A stretch of 64,000 nt of DNA from Pseudotamlana agarivorans (GTDB lineage Bacteria; Bacteroidota; Bacteroidia; Flavobacteriales; Flavobacteriaceae). The first letter of the stretch is position 1; each line of letters begins with the position of its first letter. The notes under the pieces were generated by a model, which was not told the origin of the DNA, searched no databases, and was given only the letters and a program-made list of their open reading frames with translations. Below, piece by piece: positions 7,241 through 14,880 of the stretch. Made by a program: the position numbers and the translations under genes. The stretch lies in NCBI RefSeq assembly GCF_018860245.1, contig NZ_JAHKPD010000025.1, positions 62,001 through 126,000 on the forward strand, written 5' to 3'.

Positions 7241-7981
7241 ATGCTACAAACCGAAAACATATACCTCTTCCTAGCAATCTTACCGATTGTATCCTTCCTC
7301 TACGCGAGCGTTGGTCATGGTGGCGCGAGTGGTTATTTGGCGCTTATGGCATTATTTTCCTTTGCTCCAGAATCGATGAAACCCACGGCTTTATTGCTGA
7401 ATTTATTTGTGGCAGGTATATCGTTTTACTATTACTATAAAGCTGGTCATTTTAATAAAAAACTGTTTTTATACTTCGCCATTGCCTCCATTCCGTTAGC
7501 TTTTTTAGGGGGTACTATTGAAGTTGACGCTTCTATTTATAAAAAGATTTTAGCCGTTTTACTCATATTCGCCATTTTAAAAATGCTGAATGTTTTCGGA
7601 AAAGAAAGCGACAAAATAAAAGACGTTAAACTCTGGCAAGGACTAATCGTTGGCGGGGTAATTGGGTTCTTCTCCGGACTTATTGGTATAGGAGGCGGCA
7701 TTATTTTAACCCCTATAATTTTACTATTACACTGGGGGAAAATGAAAGAAGCCGCGGCGGTTTCGGCACTCTTTATTTGGGTGAACTCTGCAGCGGGGCT
7801 AATCGGACAAATAAGCAGTGGTGTTACCATTGAAAAAGAGCGTTTTCTTTTAGTAGCCATTGCGCTCGTTGGCGGAATTTTAGGTGGTTACTACGGAAGC
7901 AAAAAAATAAACAACAACATACTACGATACATTCTAGCCTTTGTTCTTACTATAGCATGTGCTAAATTATTTTTCACATAA
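7241..7981 (+). CDS. TSUP (TauE/SafE) family membrane transporter
   Basis: The 246-residue integral membrane protein has about eight hydrophobic segments and the internal repeat of the TSUP family, with glycine-rich motifs in both halves (YASVGHGGASGYLAL near residue 22, and FFSGLIGIGGGIILTPIIL near residue 145). Family members move sulfite, sulfoacetate or other small anions. No ModABC-type molybdate importer is in the window, and this gene is directly joined to mobA (stop TAA immediately followed by ATG). It is therefore a candidate carrier for an oxyanion linked to the pathway, such as molybdate, sulfite or nitrite. The substrate is inference from context only. Confidence 0.88.
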   Translation: MLQTENIYLFLAILPIVSFLYASVGHGGASGYLALMALFSFAPESMKPTALLLNLFVAGISFYYYYKAGHFNKKLFLYFAIASIPLAFLGGTIEVDASIYKKILAVLLIFAILKMLNVFGKESDKIKDVKLWQGLIVGGVIGFFSGLIGIGGGIILTPIILLLHWGKMKEAAAVSALFIWVNSAAGLIGQISSGVTIEKERFLLVAIALVGGILGGYYGSKKINNNILRYILAFVLTIACAKLFFT

Positions 7982-8596
7982 ATGATAGACAAAAAAGACA
8001 TCACAGGCATCATTTTATCTGGCGGAAAAAGCAGCCGCATGGGTTCCGATAAAGGTTTTTTACACCTTAACGGAAAACCATTTGTGCAATACAGTATCGA
8101 TGCCCTTAAACCTTTGGTTTCTGAAATAATCATCGTTTCCGACCATTCGGAATATGATGAATTTGGATACCGAAGAATTACAGACAACATTAAAAATGCA
8201 GGACCAGTAGCAGGAATTTCAGCAGGTTTGGAAGCTTCTAAAACAGTATATAACCTGGTTTTGAGTTGTGATATTCCGATGATAACTTCCGAAATATTAG
8301 AAAAACTGATTAAGAATTCTGATCCTGAAAGTGATATCATTCAAATAGAAAGCCAAAGTAAAACCATGCCTTTGATTGCATTATATAAAAAATCCTGTGG
8401 TCCAATTTTTAGAAAATTAGTTGAACAAGATGAAAGACGTTTACGTGTTGCCGTAAACTCCTGTAAGGTGAAAAATGTGGATTTAGAATCGAAAGACGAA
8501 AAAATGACCATGAATGTGAATACCCAAGAAGAATTAAAACAATTGAAAAATGAATTTAACCATTCACTCGATTGTACAAATAAAACGAATAAATAA
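7982..8596 (+). CDS. mobA: Molybdenum cofactor guanylyltransferase MobA
   Basis: The 204-residue cytoplasmic nucleotidyltransferase attaches GMP to molybdopterin to give the guanine dinucleotide form carried by NapA. The GTP-binding signature ILSGGKSSRMGSDKG spans residues 11-25, and the metal-binding aspartate lies in LSCDIPM (Asp97). Length fits MobA (about 195 residues). The ATG directly abuts the TSUP stop codon, so the two are translationally coupled. A bis-MGD enzyme (napA) being encoded opposite makes MobA rather than MocA the natural reading. Confidence 0.93.
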   Translation: MIDKKDITGIILSGGKSSRMGSDKGFLHLNGKPFVQYSIDALKPLVSEIIIVSDHSEYDEFGYRRITDNIKNAGPVAGISAGLEASKTVYNLVLSCDIPMITSEILEKLIKNSDPESDIIQIESQSKTMPLIALYKKSCGPIFRKLVEQDERRLRVAVNSCKVKNVDLESKDEKMTMNVNTQEELKQLKNEFNHSLDCTNKTNK

Positions 8597-8635
8597 CTAT
8601 TAAAATGAGTAGGCAATACAAAAAATATTAGAGTA

Positions 8636-8714
8636 CGTCATTCTGAACTTGATTCAGAATCGCATCATATTGATAAACAATCATTATGAGAACCTGAATC
8701 AAGTTCAGGTTGAC
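8636..8714. repeat. REP-like palindromic intergenic element
   Basis: Two imperfect inverted arms of about 33 bases face each other: CGTCATTCTGAACTTGATTC at 8636-8655 and the reverse complement of CGTCAACCTGAACTTGATTC ending at 8714. Each arm also holds the inner near-palindrome CTGAACTTGATTCAG. A diverged relative lies at 39597-39678. Elements of this kind are dispersed in many flavobacterial genomes. It can form a long hairpin in the mobA-moaD spacer. Confidence 0.8.
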
Positions 8715-8749
8715 GACAACTTTACTTTTTAGACAGCCTCAATTGAAAG

Positions 8750-8983
8750 ATGCTATTAACCATTAAATATTTCGGACAAATTGCTGAAGTCACTCAAAAA
8801 GAAGAAGAAACTTTAGAATGCTCAGCAAAAAACATCTCTGAACTTTTAGCCCTTTTATATTCAAAATATGAAGGCCTGAAAATAAAAGATTTTCAAGTCG
8901 CGCAAAATCAAGAACTGGTTTCTGAATCCACAGAAATCACAGGAGCAGAAATTGCTTTGTTGCCGCCTTTTGCGGGGGGATGA
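8750..8983 (+). CDS. moaD: Molybdopterin synthase small subunit MoaD
   Basis: The 77-residue ubiquitin-fold sulfur carrier ends in the required FAGG. Its C-terminal glycine is adenylylated by MoeB and then thiocarboxylated to supply the dithiolene sulfurs. The N-terminal strand MLLTIKYFGQIAEVT and PPFAGG tail are typical. It works with MoaE, encoded two genes downstream, and with MoeB, the next gene. It is separated from mobA by a REP-like element and from moeB by an inverted repeat. Confidence 0.93.
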   Translation: MLLTIKYFGQIAEVTQKEEETLECSAKNISELLALLYSKYEGLKIKDFQVAQNQELVSESTEITGAEIALLPPFAGG

Positions 8984-8992
8984 TAAAAAATT

Positions 8993-9040
8993 GTTTAACT
9001 GTTTAATCGTGTAATCGGTTAAACAAATAAACGGTTAAAC
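8993..9040. repeat. Inverted repeat in the moaD-moeB spacer
   Basis: The left arm GTTTAACTGTTTA (8993-9005) pairs with the right arm TAAACGGTTAAAC (9028-9040) with one mismatch, around a 22-base loop. An exact reverse complement of the left arm reappears at 11880-11892 before moaA, within a similar AAACAAATAAAC context, so this is a recurring spacer element. Confidence 0.75.
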
Positions 9041-9054
9041 GAATAAACATATTT

Positions 9055-10128
9055 ATGAGATACAACAGACATATCATTTTATCTGAAATCGGCCAAGTAG
9101 GCCAGGATAAGATTTCTAAAGCCAAAGTTTTGGCTATTGGTGCTGGCGGACTCGGGTGTCCGATTTTGCAATACCTCGCTGCGGCTGGGGTTGGGACGCT
9201 TGGTATTATTGATTTTGATACGGTAGATCTTTCTAACCTTCAGCGTCAGGTTTTATTCGGAACAGCTTCCTTAGGCAAAAACAAAGCCCTAGCTGCCAAA
9301 GAACGTTTGGCCGATTTAAACGGCGACATCACCATTAACACCTACCCTGAAAAATTAACGCATAAAAACGCCATTACCATATTCGAACAATACGATATTA
9401 TTGTTGATGGTTCCGATAATTTTGAAACACGCTACCTCGTAAACGATGCTTGTATCATCACCAATAAACCCCTTGTTTTCGGCTCGATTTACAAGTTTGA
9501 AGGTCAGGTTTCGGTATTCAACTATCAAAACGGACCTTCGTATCGCTGTTTGTTCCCAAGTCCTCCAGAACCGGGCGCTGTACCTAATTGTTCAGAAATT
9601 GGGGTGCTAGGCGTGCTTCCAGGTATTATTGGCACCATGCAAGCCAATGAGGTCTTAAAAATTATTTTGGGTCTTGGCAAGGTGCTTTCTGGCAAATTAC
9701 TATGCTATAACGCCCTAACCCTTCAAAACCATATTTTAAAAATTCAACGTTCGGAAGAAGCGATTCAGTCGGTTTTAAAAGATAAAGCCAACTTTAACAA
9801 CAAACATATTGCCCCAGTAAATTGCACATTAGAACCCGATTCTGTTTCTATTGCAGACATTAAATTAGACGAAAACATACAGTTTGTAGACGTTCGTGAA
9901 GCGCATGAACAACCAAAAGTTGAAGGCGTTTCCGTAATTGATATTCCCTTAAGCGTATTGGAAGATGAGTACATCAACATAGACCCTTCTAAAAAAACCT
10001 ATGTGTTTTGTCAAGCGGGAATACGCAGTCAGAGCGCCGTTGAAATCCTTCAGGAAATTGGCGTCCCAAACTGTTTCAGTATTGAAGAAGGGGCTTCAGA
10101 AATAAAAAATTATATAAATAACCATTGA
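9055..10128 (+). CDS. moeB: MoaD-adenylylating enzyme MoeB with C-terminal rhodanese domain
   Basis: The 357-residue enzyme has a ThiF/HesA/MoeB E1-like domain (nucleotide loop IGAGGLGCP, residues 28-36; ATP and MoaD adenylylation) fused to a rhodanese-like domain with active-site CQAGIRS (Cys319), as in eukaryotic MOCS3. The fusion could both adenylylate MoaD and pass persulfide sulfur to it. One oddity is that the zinc site of MoeB/MOCS3, made of two CxxC pairs, is not intact: the first pair reads SYRC instead of CYRC, and no second CxxC is seen after residue 220. The start is chosen at MRYNRHIILSEIG, the conserved beginning of the family. Confidence 0.92.
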   Translation: MRYNRHIILSEIGQVGQDKISKAKVLAIGAGGLGCPILQYLAAAGVGTLGIIDFDTVDLSNLQRQVLFGTASLGKNKALAAKERLADLNGDITINTYPEKLTHKNAITIFEQYDIIVDGSDNFETRYLVNDACIITNKPLVFGSIYKFEGQVSVFNYQNGPSYRCLFPSPPEPGAVPNCSEIGVLGVLPGIIGTMQANEVLKIILGLGKVLSGKLLCYNALTLQNHILKIQRSEEAIQSVLKDKANFNNKHIAPVNCTLEPDSVSIADIKLDENIQFVDVREAHEQPKVEGVSVIDIPLSVLEDEYINIDPSKKTYVFCQAGIRSQSAVEILQEIGVPNCFSIEEGASEIKNYINNH

Positions 10129-10160
10129 GAAAGAGAAACGACTGTTGTAATCATTTAAAC

Positions 10161-10186
10161 AGATTGCTTCGTACCTCGCAATGACA
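10161..10186. repeat. Short hairpin repeat AGATTGCTTC...CGCAATGAC
   Basis: AGATTGCTTCGTACCTCGCA is followed by ATGAC, with ATTGC/GCAAT arms. The same word pattern is a common dispersed intergenic repeat in Bacteroidetes, recognised from general familiarity. It occupies the moeB-moaE spacer. Confidence 0.55.
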
Positions 10187-10198
10187 AAAACATAAAAA

Positions 10199-10642
10199 AT
10201 GAAAGATAAAAAACCTAAAAATGTCTTTAGAGACGGCGCGATTTCCTCAGATTTCATAGGAAATTCCATTTATAAACATCAAACCAAAACAAGCATCGGT
10301 GCCCATAATATTTTCTTAGGCCAAGTACGTGCCGACGACATCGACGGAAAAACCGTTGCCGCTATTGAATACACAGCCTATGAAGACATGGCTAACCAGA
10401 AATTTCATGACATACGCGAATCGGCCTTCGAAAAATTCGACCTCACCTGCATGCACATTTACCACAGTTTAGGCACGGTAAAAGCTGGTGAAATTTGCTT
10501 ATTCGTTTTCGTATCCTCACCAAGACGCAAAGTCGTTTTTGAAGCTTTAGAATATATTGTAGAAGCTATTAAGGCAGATGTTCCTGTTTTTGGTAAGGAG
10601 ATTTTTGAAGATGATACGCATCAATGGAAACAAAACAATTAG
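10199..10642 (+). CDS. moaE: Molybdopterin synthase large subunit MoaE
   Basis: The 147-residue catalytic subunit converts precursor Z (cPMP) to molybdopterin with thiocarboxylated MoaD. Conserved features are FLGQVRADDIDG (residues 39-50), HSLGTVKAGEICLFVFVSS (89-107) and the lysines of the active site, K125 and K133 (VFGKEIFED). In E. coli the stretch SAHR supplies His and Arg to the active site. Here it is SPRR (residues 107-110), so the His is replaced by Arg. The gene is preceded by a short dispersed repeat and followed immediately by a heptamer tandem array. Confidence 0.92.
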   Translation: MKDKKPKNVFRDGAISSDFIGNSIYKHQTKTSIGAHNIFLGQVRADDIDGKTVAAIEYTAYEDMANQKFHDIRESAFEKFDLTCMHIYHSLGTVKAGEICLFVFVSSPRRKVVFEALEYIVEAIKADVPVFGKEIFEDDTHQWKQNN

Positions 10643-10733
10643 TTAATGGTTAATGGTTAATGGTTAATGGTTAATGGTTAATGGTTAATGGTTAATGGTT
10701 AATGGTTAATGGTTAATGGTTAATGGTTAATGG
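10643..10733 (+). repeat. Heptanucleotide tandem array (TTAATGG) x 13
   Basis: Thirteen perfect copies of TTAATGG begin right after the moaE stop and end 58 bases before the moaCB start. Perfect copies in such a long array imply recent slippage, so copy number likely differs between strains. No promoter element was recognised within it. Confidence 0.97.
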
Positions 10734-10791
10734 TTAAAATAAATTCCCAAAAACTAACAACCAACAACTATTAACAAAAAAAAACAAAAAA

Positions 10792-11703
10792 ATGGTCGAT
10801 ATAACAAATAAGTACACCACCCTACGCATCGCTACCGCACAAGCTGTGGTAAAAGTTAGTAAGCAAGAAACTATTGAAGCGATAAAAAACGATACGGTTC
10901 CAAAAGGGAATGTCTTTGCTATGAGTAAAGCAGCTGGTCTTTTAGGCGTAAAACGCACACCAGACATTTTACCTGATTGCCATCCCCTACCAATTGAGTT
11001 TACTGGTGTGGAATACAAAATAAACGACTTGGAAATTTCAGTGATTTTCACGGTAAAAACCATATATAAAACTGGTGTTGAAGTGGAAGCTATGCATGGC
11101 GCGAGCGTTGTGGCTTTAAACATGTACGACATGCTCAAACCTATTGATAAAGGCATCGAAATTCACGCAATAAAACTGCTCAATAAAAAAGGTGGTAAAT
11201 CAGACTTTAATGATAAGTTTAGAAAAGATTTAACCGCAGCCGTTGTGGTTTGTAGTGATACGATTTCGGCTGGACATAAAGAAGATAAAGCAGGAAAGGC
11301 GATTATTGCTAAACTAGAATCCTGTGGGGTGAAAATTTCTGAATACGTGATAATCCCTGATGAAAAAGAGGTCATTCAGCAAAAGGCACAAAGCTACCAA
11401 GAACAAGGTATCGATATGGTGATTTACACGGGTGGCACCGGACTTTCAGCTAGAGATGTGACACCAGAAGCTTTAATTCCGATTCTAGATAGACGTATCC
11501 CTGGTATTGAGGAAGCTATTCGCAGTCACGGTCAAGAACGTACACCGTTTTCTATGCTATCAAGAAGTGTTGCTGGCACCATAGAAGACGTGCTAATTTT
11601 AGCGCTTCCAGGTTCAACAAACGGCGCCAAAGAATCCATGGATGCTATTTTCCCAGGCGTTTTACATAGTTTTCGTATTTTAAAAGGAGCGAGACATGAT
11701 TAA
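10792..11703 (+). CDS. moaCB: Bifunctional MoaC-MoaB/Mog protein
   Basis: The 303-residue fusion has an N-terminal part (about 1-145) that is MoaC, cyclic pyranopterin monophosphate synthase, with MVDITNKYTTLRIATAQ, the DCHPLPIEF substrate loop and the VEAMHGASVVALNMYDM core. The C-terminal part (about 150-303) is a MoaB/MogA-type molybdopterin adenylyltransferase domain with VVCSDTISAGHKEDKAG and TGGTGLSARDVTPEA (near residue 214). The protein therefore covers an early and a late step of the pathway, and it removes the need for a separate moaB or mogA in the cluster. MoaCB fusions are known in other bacteria. The ATG at 10792 matches the usual MoaC start. Confidence 0.93.
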   Translation: MVDITNKYTTLRIATAQAVVKVSKQETIEAIKNDTVPKGNVFAMSKAAGLLGVKRTPDILPDCHPLPIEFTGVEYKINDLEISVIFTVKTIYKTGVEVEAMHGASVVALNMYDMLKPIDKGIEIHAIKLLNKKGGKSDFNDKFRKDLTAAVVVCSDTISAGHKEDKAGKAIIAKLESCGVKISEYVIIPDEKEVIQQKAQSYQEQGIDMVIYTGGTGLSARDVTPEALIPILDRRIPGIEEAIRSHGQERTPFSMLSRSVAGTIEDVLILALPGSTNGAKESMDAIFPGVLHSFRILKGARHD

Positions 11704-11755
11704 AGTTGATTTTTGGTTATTAATTGGTGGTTGTTAGTTACTTGATTATAAATAT

Positions 11756-11820
11756 CTAACTACTTTAACTTCTTAACTACTTAACTACCTAACTACCTAA
11801 CTACTTAACTCCTTAACTCC
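11756..11820 (+). repeat. Degenerate octamer array (YTAACTMC)
   Basis: About eight units of CTAACTAC, TTAACTAC and TTAACTCC follow in tandem in the moaCB-moaA spacer. A longer, more degraded array of the same units lies at 60571-60715 next to recQ. Confidence 0.85.
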
Positions 11821-11879
11821 TAAATAATGTTAAATCGTTAAGGCGTTGAATCGTTTATCCGGTTACACAATTAAACAAA

Positions 11880-11892
11880 TAAACAGTTAAAC
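11880..11892 (+). repeat. Solo copy of the moaD-moeB inverted-repeat arm
   Basis: TAAACAGTTAAAC is the exact reverse complement of the arm at 8993-9005. It lies 11 bases before the moaA start in a similar AAACAAATAAAC context. Confidence 0.65.
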
Positions 11893-11903
11893 AAAGCGAA
11901 GAA

Positions 11904-12905
11904 ATGAGCGACAACATACTACAAGATTCCCACGGCAGAGACCACGCTTACCTGCGTATCTCGCTAATTGAACGCTGTAATTTGAGATGTACCTATTGCA
12001 TGCCAAAGGAAGGGGTTACATTATCTCCAAAAAGTGATTTAATGAGCTACGAGGAGATTTATGAAATTGCCAAAACATTCGTAGATCACGGGGTTACAAA
12101 AATCAGGTTAACAGGTGGCGAGCCTTTAATTAGGAAAGACATTCCTATTATCTTAGAAAAACTGGCAACCCTTCCAGTGGAATTATCCATCACCTCAAAT
12201 GCGGTGATTATCGATAAGTTTATTCCGGTTTTAAAAAAATATGGGGTTAACAAAATAAACGTGAGTTTAGATTCTTTAGATGAAGGTAAGTTTAAACATA
12301 TCACGAGACGTCATGAGTTCAAACGCGTGTATGACAACATCCTGCTTTTAGTCAAAGAAGGTTTTACGATAAAAATCAATGCGGTTTTAATGAAGGATTT
12401 CAATGAAAACGAAATCATTGATTTTATCAACTTCACAAAAGATTTACCAGTTTCGGTGCGTTTTATAGAGTTCATGCCTTTTGATGGCAATAAGTGGGAC
12501 ATGAGTAAAATGGTGTCTTATGCCGATGTTATGAAACTCGTAAATGCTTCATTTGAAGAACACCAAGTTGAACGCTTACAAGACGCCCCTAACGACACCT
12601 CTAAAAACTATAAAATAAAAGGCTACCAGGGGACTTTTGCCATTATTAGCTCAGTGACTAATCCGTTTTGCGATTCCTGTAACAGATTGCGTTTAACGGC
12701 CAATGGACAATTGAAAAACTGCTTGTTTTCTTCCGAGGAATCGGATTTATTAACCACGCTAAGAGCAGGAAAATCTATAGAACCCGTTATTCAAAAAGCG
12801 GTGTTAGCAAAATTTAAAGTACGTGGAGGCATGGATACCCTAAAAAAACTTCAAGAGCCTGAATTACATACTAAAAATAGAAGTATGACGGCGATTGGTG
12901 GCTAG
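11904..12905 (+). CDS. moaA: GTP 3',8-cyclase MoaA
   Basis: The 333-residue radical-SAM enzyme starts molybdopterin synthesis by rearranging GTP. The N-terminal cluster motif CNLRCTYC gives C25, C29 and C32 for the SAM-binding 4Fe-4S. The C-terminal cluster that binds GTP uses C256, C259 and C273 (FCDSCNRLRLTANGQLKNCLF split). The protein ends in the essential Gly-Gly. It is the last gene of the rightward cofactor series, after a 200-base repeat-filled spacer, so it may depend on upstream transcription or on a promoter within that spacer that I cannot see. Confidence 0.96.
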   Translation: MSDNILQDSHGRDHAYLRISLIERCNLRCTYCMPKEGVTLSPKSDLMSYEEIYEIAKTFVDHGVTKIRLTGGEPLIRKDIPIILEKLATLPVELSITSNAVIIDKFIPVLKKYGVNKINVSLDSLDEGKFKHITRRHEFKRVYDNILLLVKEGFTIKINAVLMKDFNENEIIDFINFTKDLPVSVRFIEFMPFDGNKWDMSKMVSYADVMKLVNASFEEHQVERLQDAPNDTSKNYKIKGYQGTFAIISSVTNPFCDSCNRLRLTANGQLKNCLFSSEESDLLTTLRAGKSIEPVIQKAVLAKFKVRGGMDTLKKLQEPELHTKNRSMTAIGG

Positions 12906-13017
12906 ATCGTATTATCGACGTGATTAAATACTGCAATCGTATAGGCACTTTGATGGTGGTGAATGCAAATTATGCTAATAAGCGGTACTTAAATAGTTAT
13001 GAAGAAAAGATTTTAAC

Positions 13018-13515
13018 CTACTTTTTATTAGGACACAAAAGAGAGGATGAAAAATCTGCCGCATTTTCACTATCAGCTATAAATTTTAAGATTTTAACTC
13101 TTGACTTCAATAGGCTTGAAATGTAGCTTTTAAGGAATAACCTGTTCACGAGTTCCCCAAAAATCCCATAAGGTAATTCAAAAGAAAAATTATCGGTCAT
13201 GATGGTTTTATCGCCTTTTTCTTCAAAAATATGTTCGTGACGATAAGACTTAAACACCCCTAAAACCATCTCATTAACAAAATAATTAGGTTTATCAAAA
13301 GCCACAATCTTGGTAGTTAGATGCTGTGCAAATCCTAAATGATTTGCTTCCCAACTTACCCACTCACCATGTTCTATGAGTCCGCTTGTTTTTCCTGCAA
13401 TAGGAATTTCCTTGGTGTGTTTCAAGGATTCTTTGACAATATCAATGTTCCGAGCTAAATCGAAACACGTATGTATATCAGAATTAATTTCTGAAGTTAA
13501 TTGGATTGTAGGCAT
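13018..13515 (-). CDS. SRPBCC (START-like) family protein
   Basis: The protein has about 165 residues with the ligand-binding helix-grip fold pattern: PTIQLTSEINSDIHTCFDLARNIDIV at the start, a GEWVSWEANHLG segment, and a C-terminal amphipathic helix. Flavobacterial members of this kind resemble cell division inhibitor/cyclase-dehydrase type annotations, but a substrate is not known. I chose ATG 13515 (MPTIQL), where the family homology starts; an ATG at 13536 would add seven residues. It is transcribed toward moaA, which it does not overlap. Confidence 0.8.
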   Translation of the reverse strand: MPTIQLTSEINSDIHTCFDLARNIDIVKESLKHTKEIPIAGKTSGLIEHGEWVSWEANHLGFAQHLTTKIVAFDKPNYFVNEMVLGVFKSYRHEHIFEEKGDKTIMTDNFSFELPYGIFGELVNRLFLKSYISSLLKSRVKILKFIADSENAADFSSSLLCPNKK

Positions 13516-13614
13516 TACTTTAGTTAAGTTGGTCAAGTTTGGTTCGCAAACTTAATCAATTTCCCTTCTTAACAAAAATTAACTTACATTTAACATTAAA
13601 ACTTAACGTTAAAT

Positions 13615-14709
13615 TTATACGTTAAATAAGAAATGCATAACATCTCCGTCTTTAACAATGTAATTCTTGCCTTCAACACGCATTTTCCCAGCTTCTTTAA
13701 CTTTAGCTTCGCTACCTAATTCTACATAATCATTGTAAGCGATAACTTCAGCACGGATAAAACCTTTTTCGAAGTCGGTGTGAATAACACCAGCCGCTTG
13801 TGGTGCGCTGGCCCCAATATCAACAGTCCAAGCACGAACCTCCTTAACACCAGCAGTAAAGTATGTTTGCTGATTTAATAATTTATAAGCACCACGTATT
13901 AGTTTTGCAGAACCCGCTTCTTCTAATCCGATGTCTTGAAGAAACATTTGACGCTCTTCATAATCTTCTAATTCATTAATATCCGCTTCTGTTCCAACCG
14001 CTAAAACAATCACTTCAGCATTTTCATCTTTAACCGCTTCCTTAACTAAATCCACATAAGCATTTCCAGAAACAGCAGCACCTTCATCTACATTACAAAC
14101 ATACATAACAGGTTTATCTGTAATAAACTGTGATGGTACAACGAACTCTTCATAATCATCTTCAGAAAATTCTAAAGCTCTCACAGAAGTTCCAGCCTCT
14201 AACCCTGCTTTAATTTTTAATAAAACAGCTTCTTCTTTTTGAGCTTCTTTATTTCCTGTTTTAGCGGCGCGTTTAACTTTATCTAGTTTTTTTTCGGCAG
14301 TTTCAAGATCTTTCAATTGAAGTTCCATATCAATGGTTTCCTTATCACGAATCGGATTCACATTACCGTCAACATGTACAATATTATCGTTATCGAAACA
14401 ACGTAAAACATGTAAAATAGCATCTGTTTCACGAATATTGGCTAAGAACTGGTTCCCTAAACCTTCTCCTTTACTTGCTCCTTTTACTAATCCAGCAATA
14501 TCCACAATTTCAACCGTTGCAGGTAAAACACGCTCTGGATTTACCAAAGATTCTAATTTCTCTAAACGCGGATCTGGAACGTTTACAACCCCAATATTTG
14601 GCTCTATAGTACAAAAAGGAAAGTTTGCACTTTGCGCTTTTGCATTAGATAAACAATTGAATAACGTTGATTTTCCTACGTTTGGTAACCCTACTATACC
14701 TGCTTTCAT
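13615..14709 (-). CDS. ychF: Ribosome-binding ATPase YchF/OLA1
   Basis: The 364-residue P-loop protein is the same length as E. coli YchF. It starts [15 protein letters not shown] (Walker A, residues 6-14), continues [10 protein letters not shown] and [17 protein letters not shown], and ends with the TGS-like domain ([18 protein letters not shown]). The NKxD-type specificity segment differs from true GTPases, as expected for this ATP-preferring family. I chose the ATG at 14709 rather than 14793 because the family begins MKAGIVG. The leader between contains a perfect 8-base-pair hairpin (14726-14745), and a -7 promoter lies about 95 bases upstream. Confidence 0.96.
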   Translation of the reverse strand: MKAGIVGLPNVGKSTLFNCLSNAKAQSANFPFCTIEPNIGVVNVPDPRLEKLESLVNPERVLPATVEIVDIAGLVKGASKGEGLGNQFLANIRETDAILHVLRCFDNDNIVHVDGNVNPIRDKETIDMELQLKDLETAEKKLDKVKRAAKTGNKEAQKEEAVLLKIKAGLEAGTSVRALEFSEDDYEEFVVPSQFITDKPVMYVCNVDEGAAVSGNAYVDLVKEAVKDENAEVIVLAVGTEADINELEDYEERQMFLQDIGLEEAGSAKLIRGAYKLLNQQTYFTAGVKEVRAWTVDIGASAPQAAGVIHTDFEKGFIRAEVIAYNDYVELGSEAKVKEAGKMRVEGKNYIVKDGDVMHFLFNV

Positions 14710-14725
14710 GTGAACTATTTTTTTC

Positions 14726-14745
14726 ATTTCCGTGAAAACGGAAAT
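14726..14745. repeat. GAAA-loop hairpin in the ychF leader
   Basis: ATTTCCGTGAAAACGGAAAT is an 8-base-pair perfect stem with a GAAA loop on the + strand (TTTC in the ychF mRNA). Relatives lie at 20656-20673 and 20707-20724. Confidence 0.7.
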
Positions 14746-14803
14746 CTTATAACAACAAAGTTTAAAAAGATTCCTACTTTCGTTGGAATTCATTTTGCGA
14801 GTG

Positions 14804-14811
14804 CAAATGTA
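14804..14811 (-). promoter_or_regulatory. ychF promoter -7 element (TACATTTG)
   Basis: It matches TAnnTTTG exactly when read leftward, giving an untranslated leader of roughly 90 bases that includes the hairpin at 14726-14745. No strong -33 match was found. Confidence 0.6.
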
Positions 14812-14880
14812 GTTAATTCCTTTATTATTTTTTGTAACAATTTTAAGCTTTAATCGTTGAACGTTTATAATCCGGTTTGA

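Noticed and set aside
12920-13126. 68-codon rightward frame after moaA
   Set aside because: It overlaps the 3' end of the convincing SRPBCC gene on the other strand, has no recognisable motif and reads like antisense.
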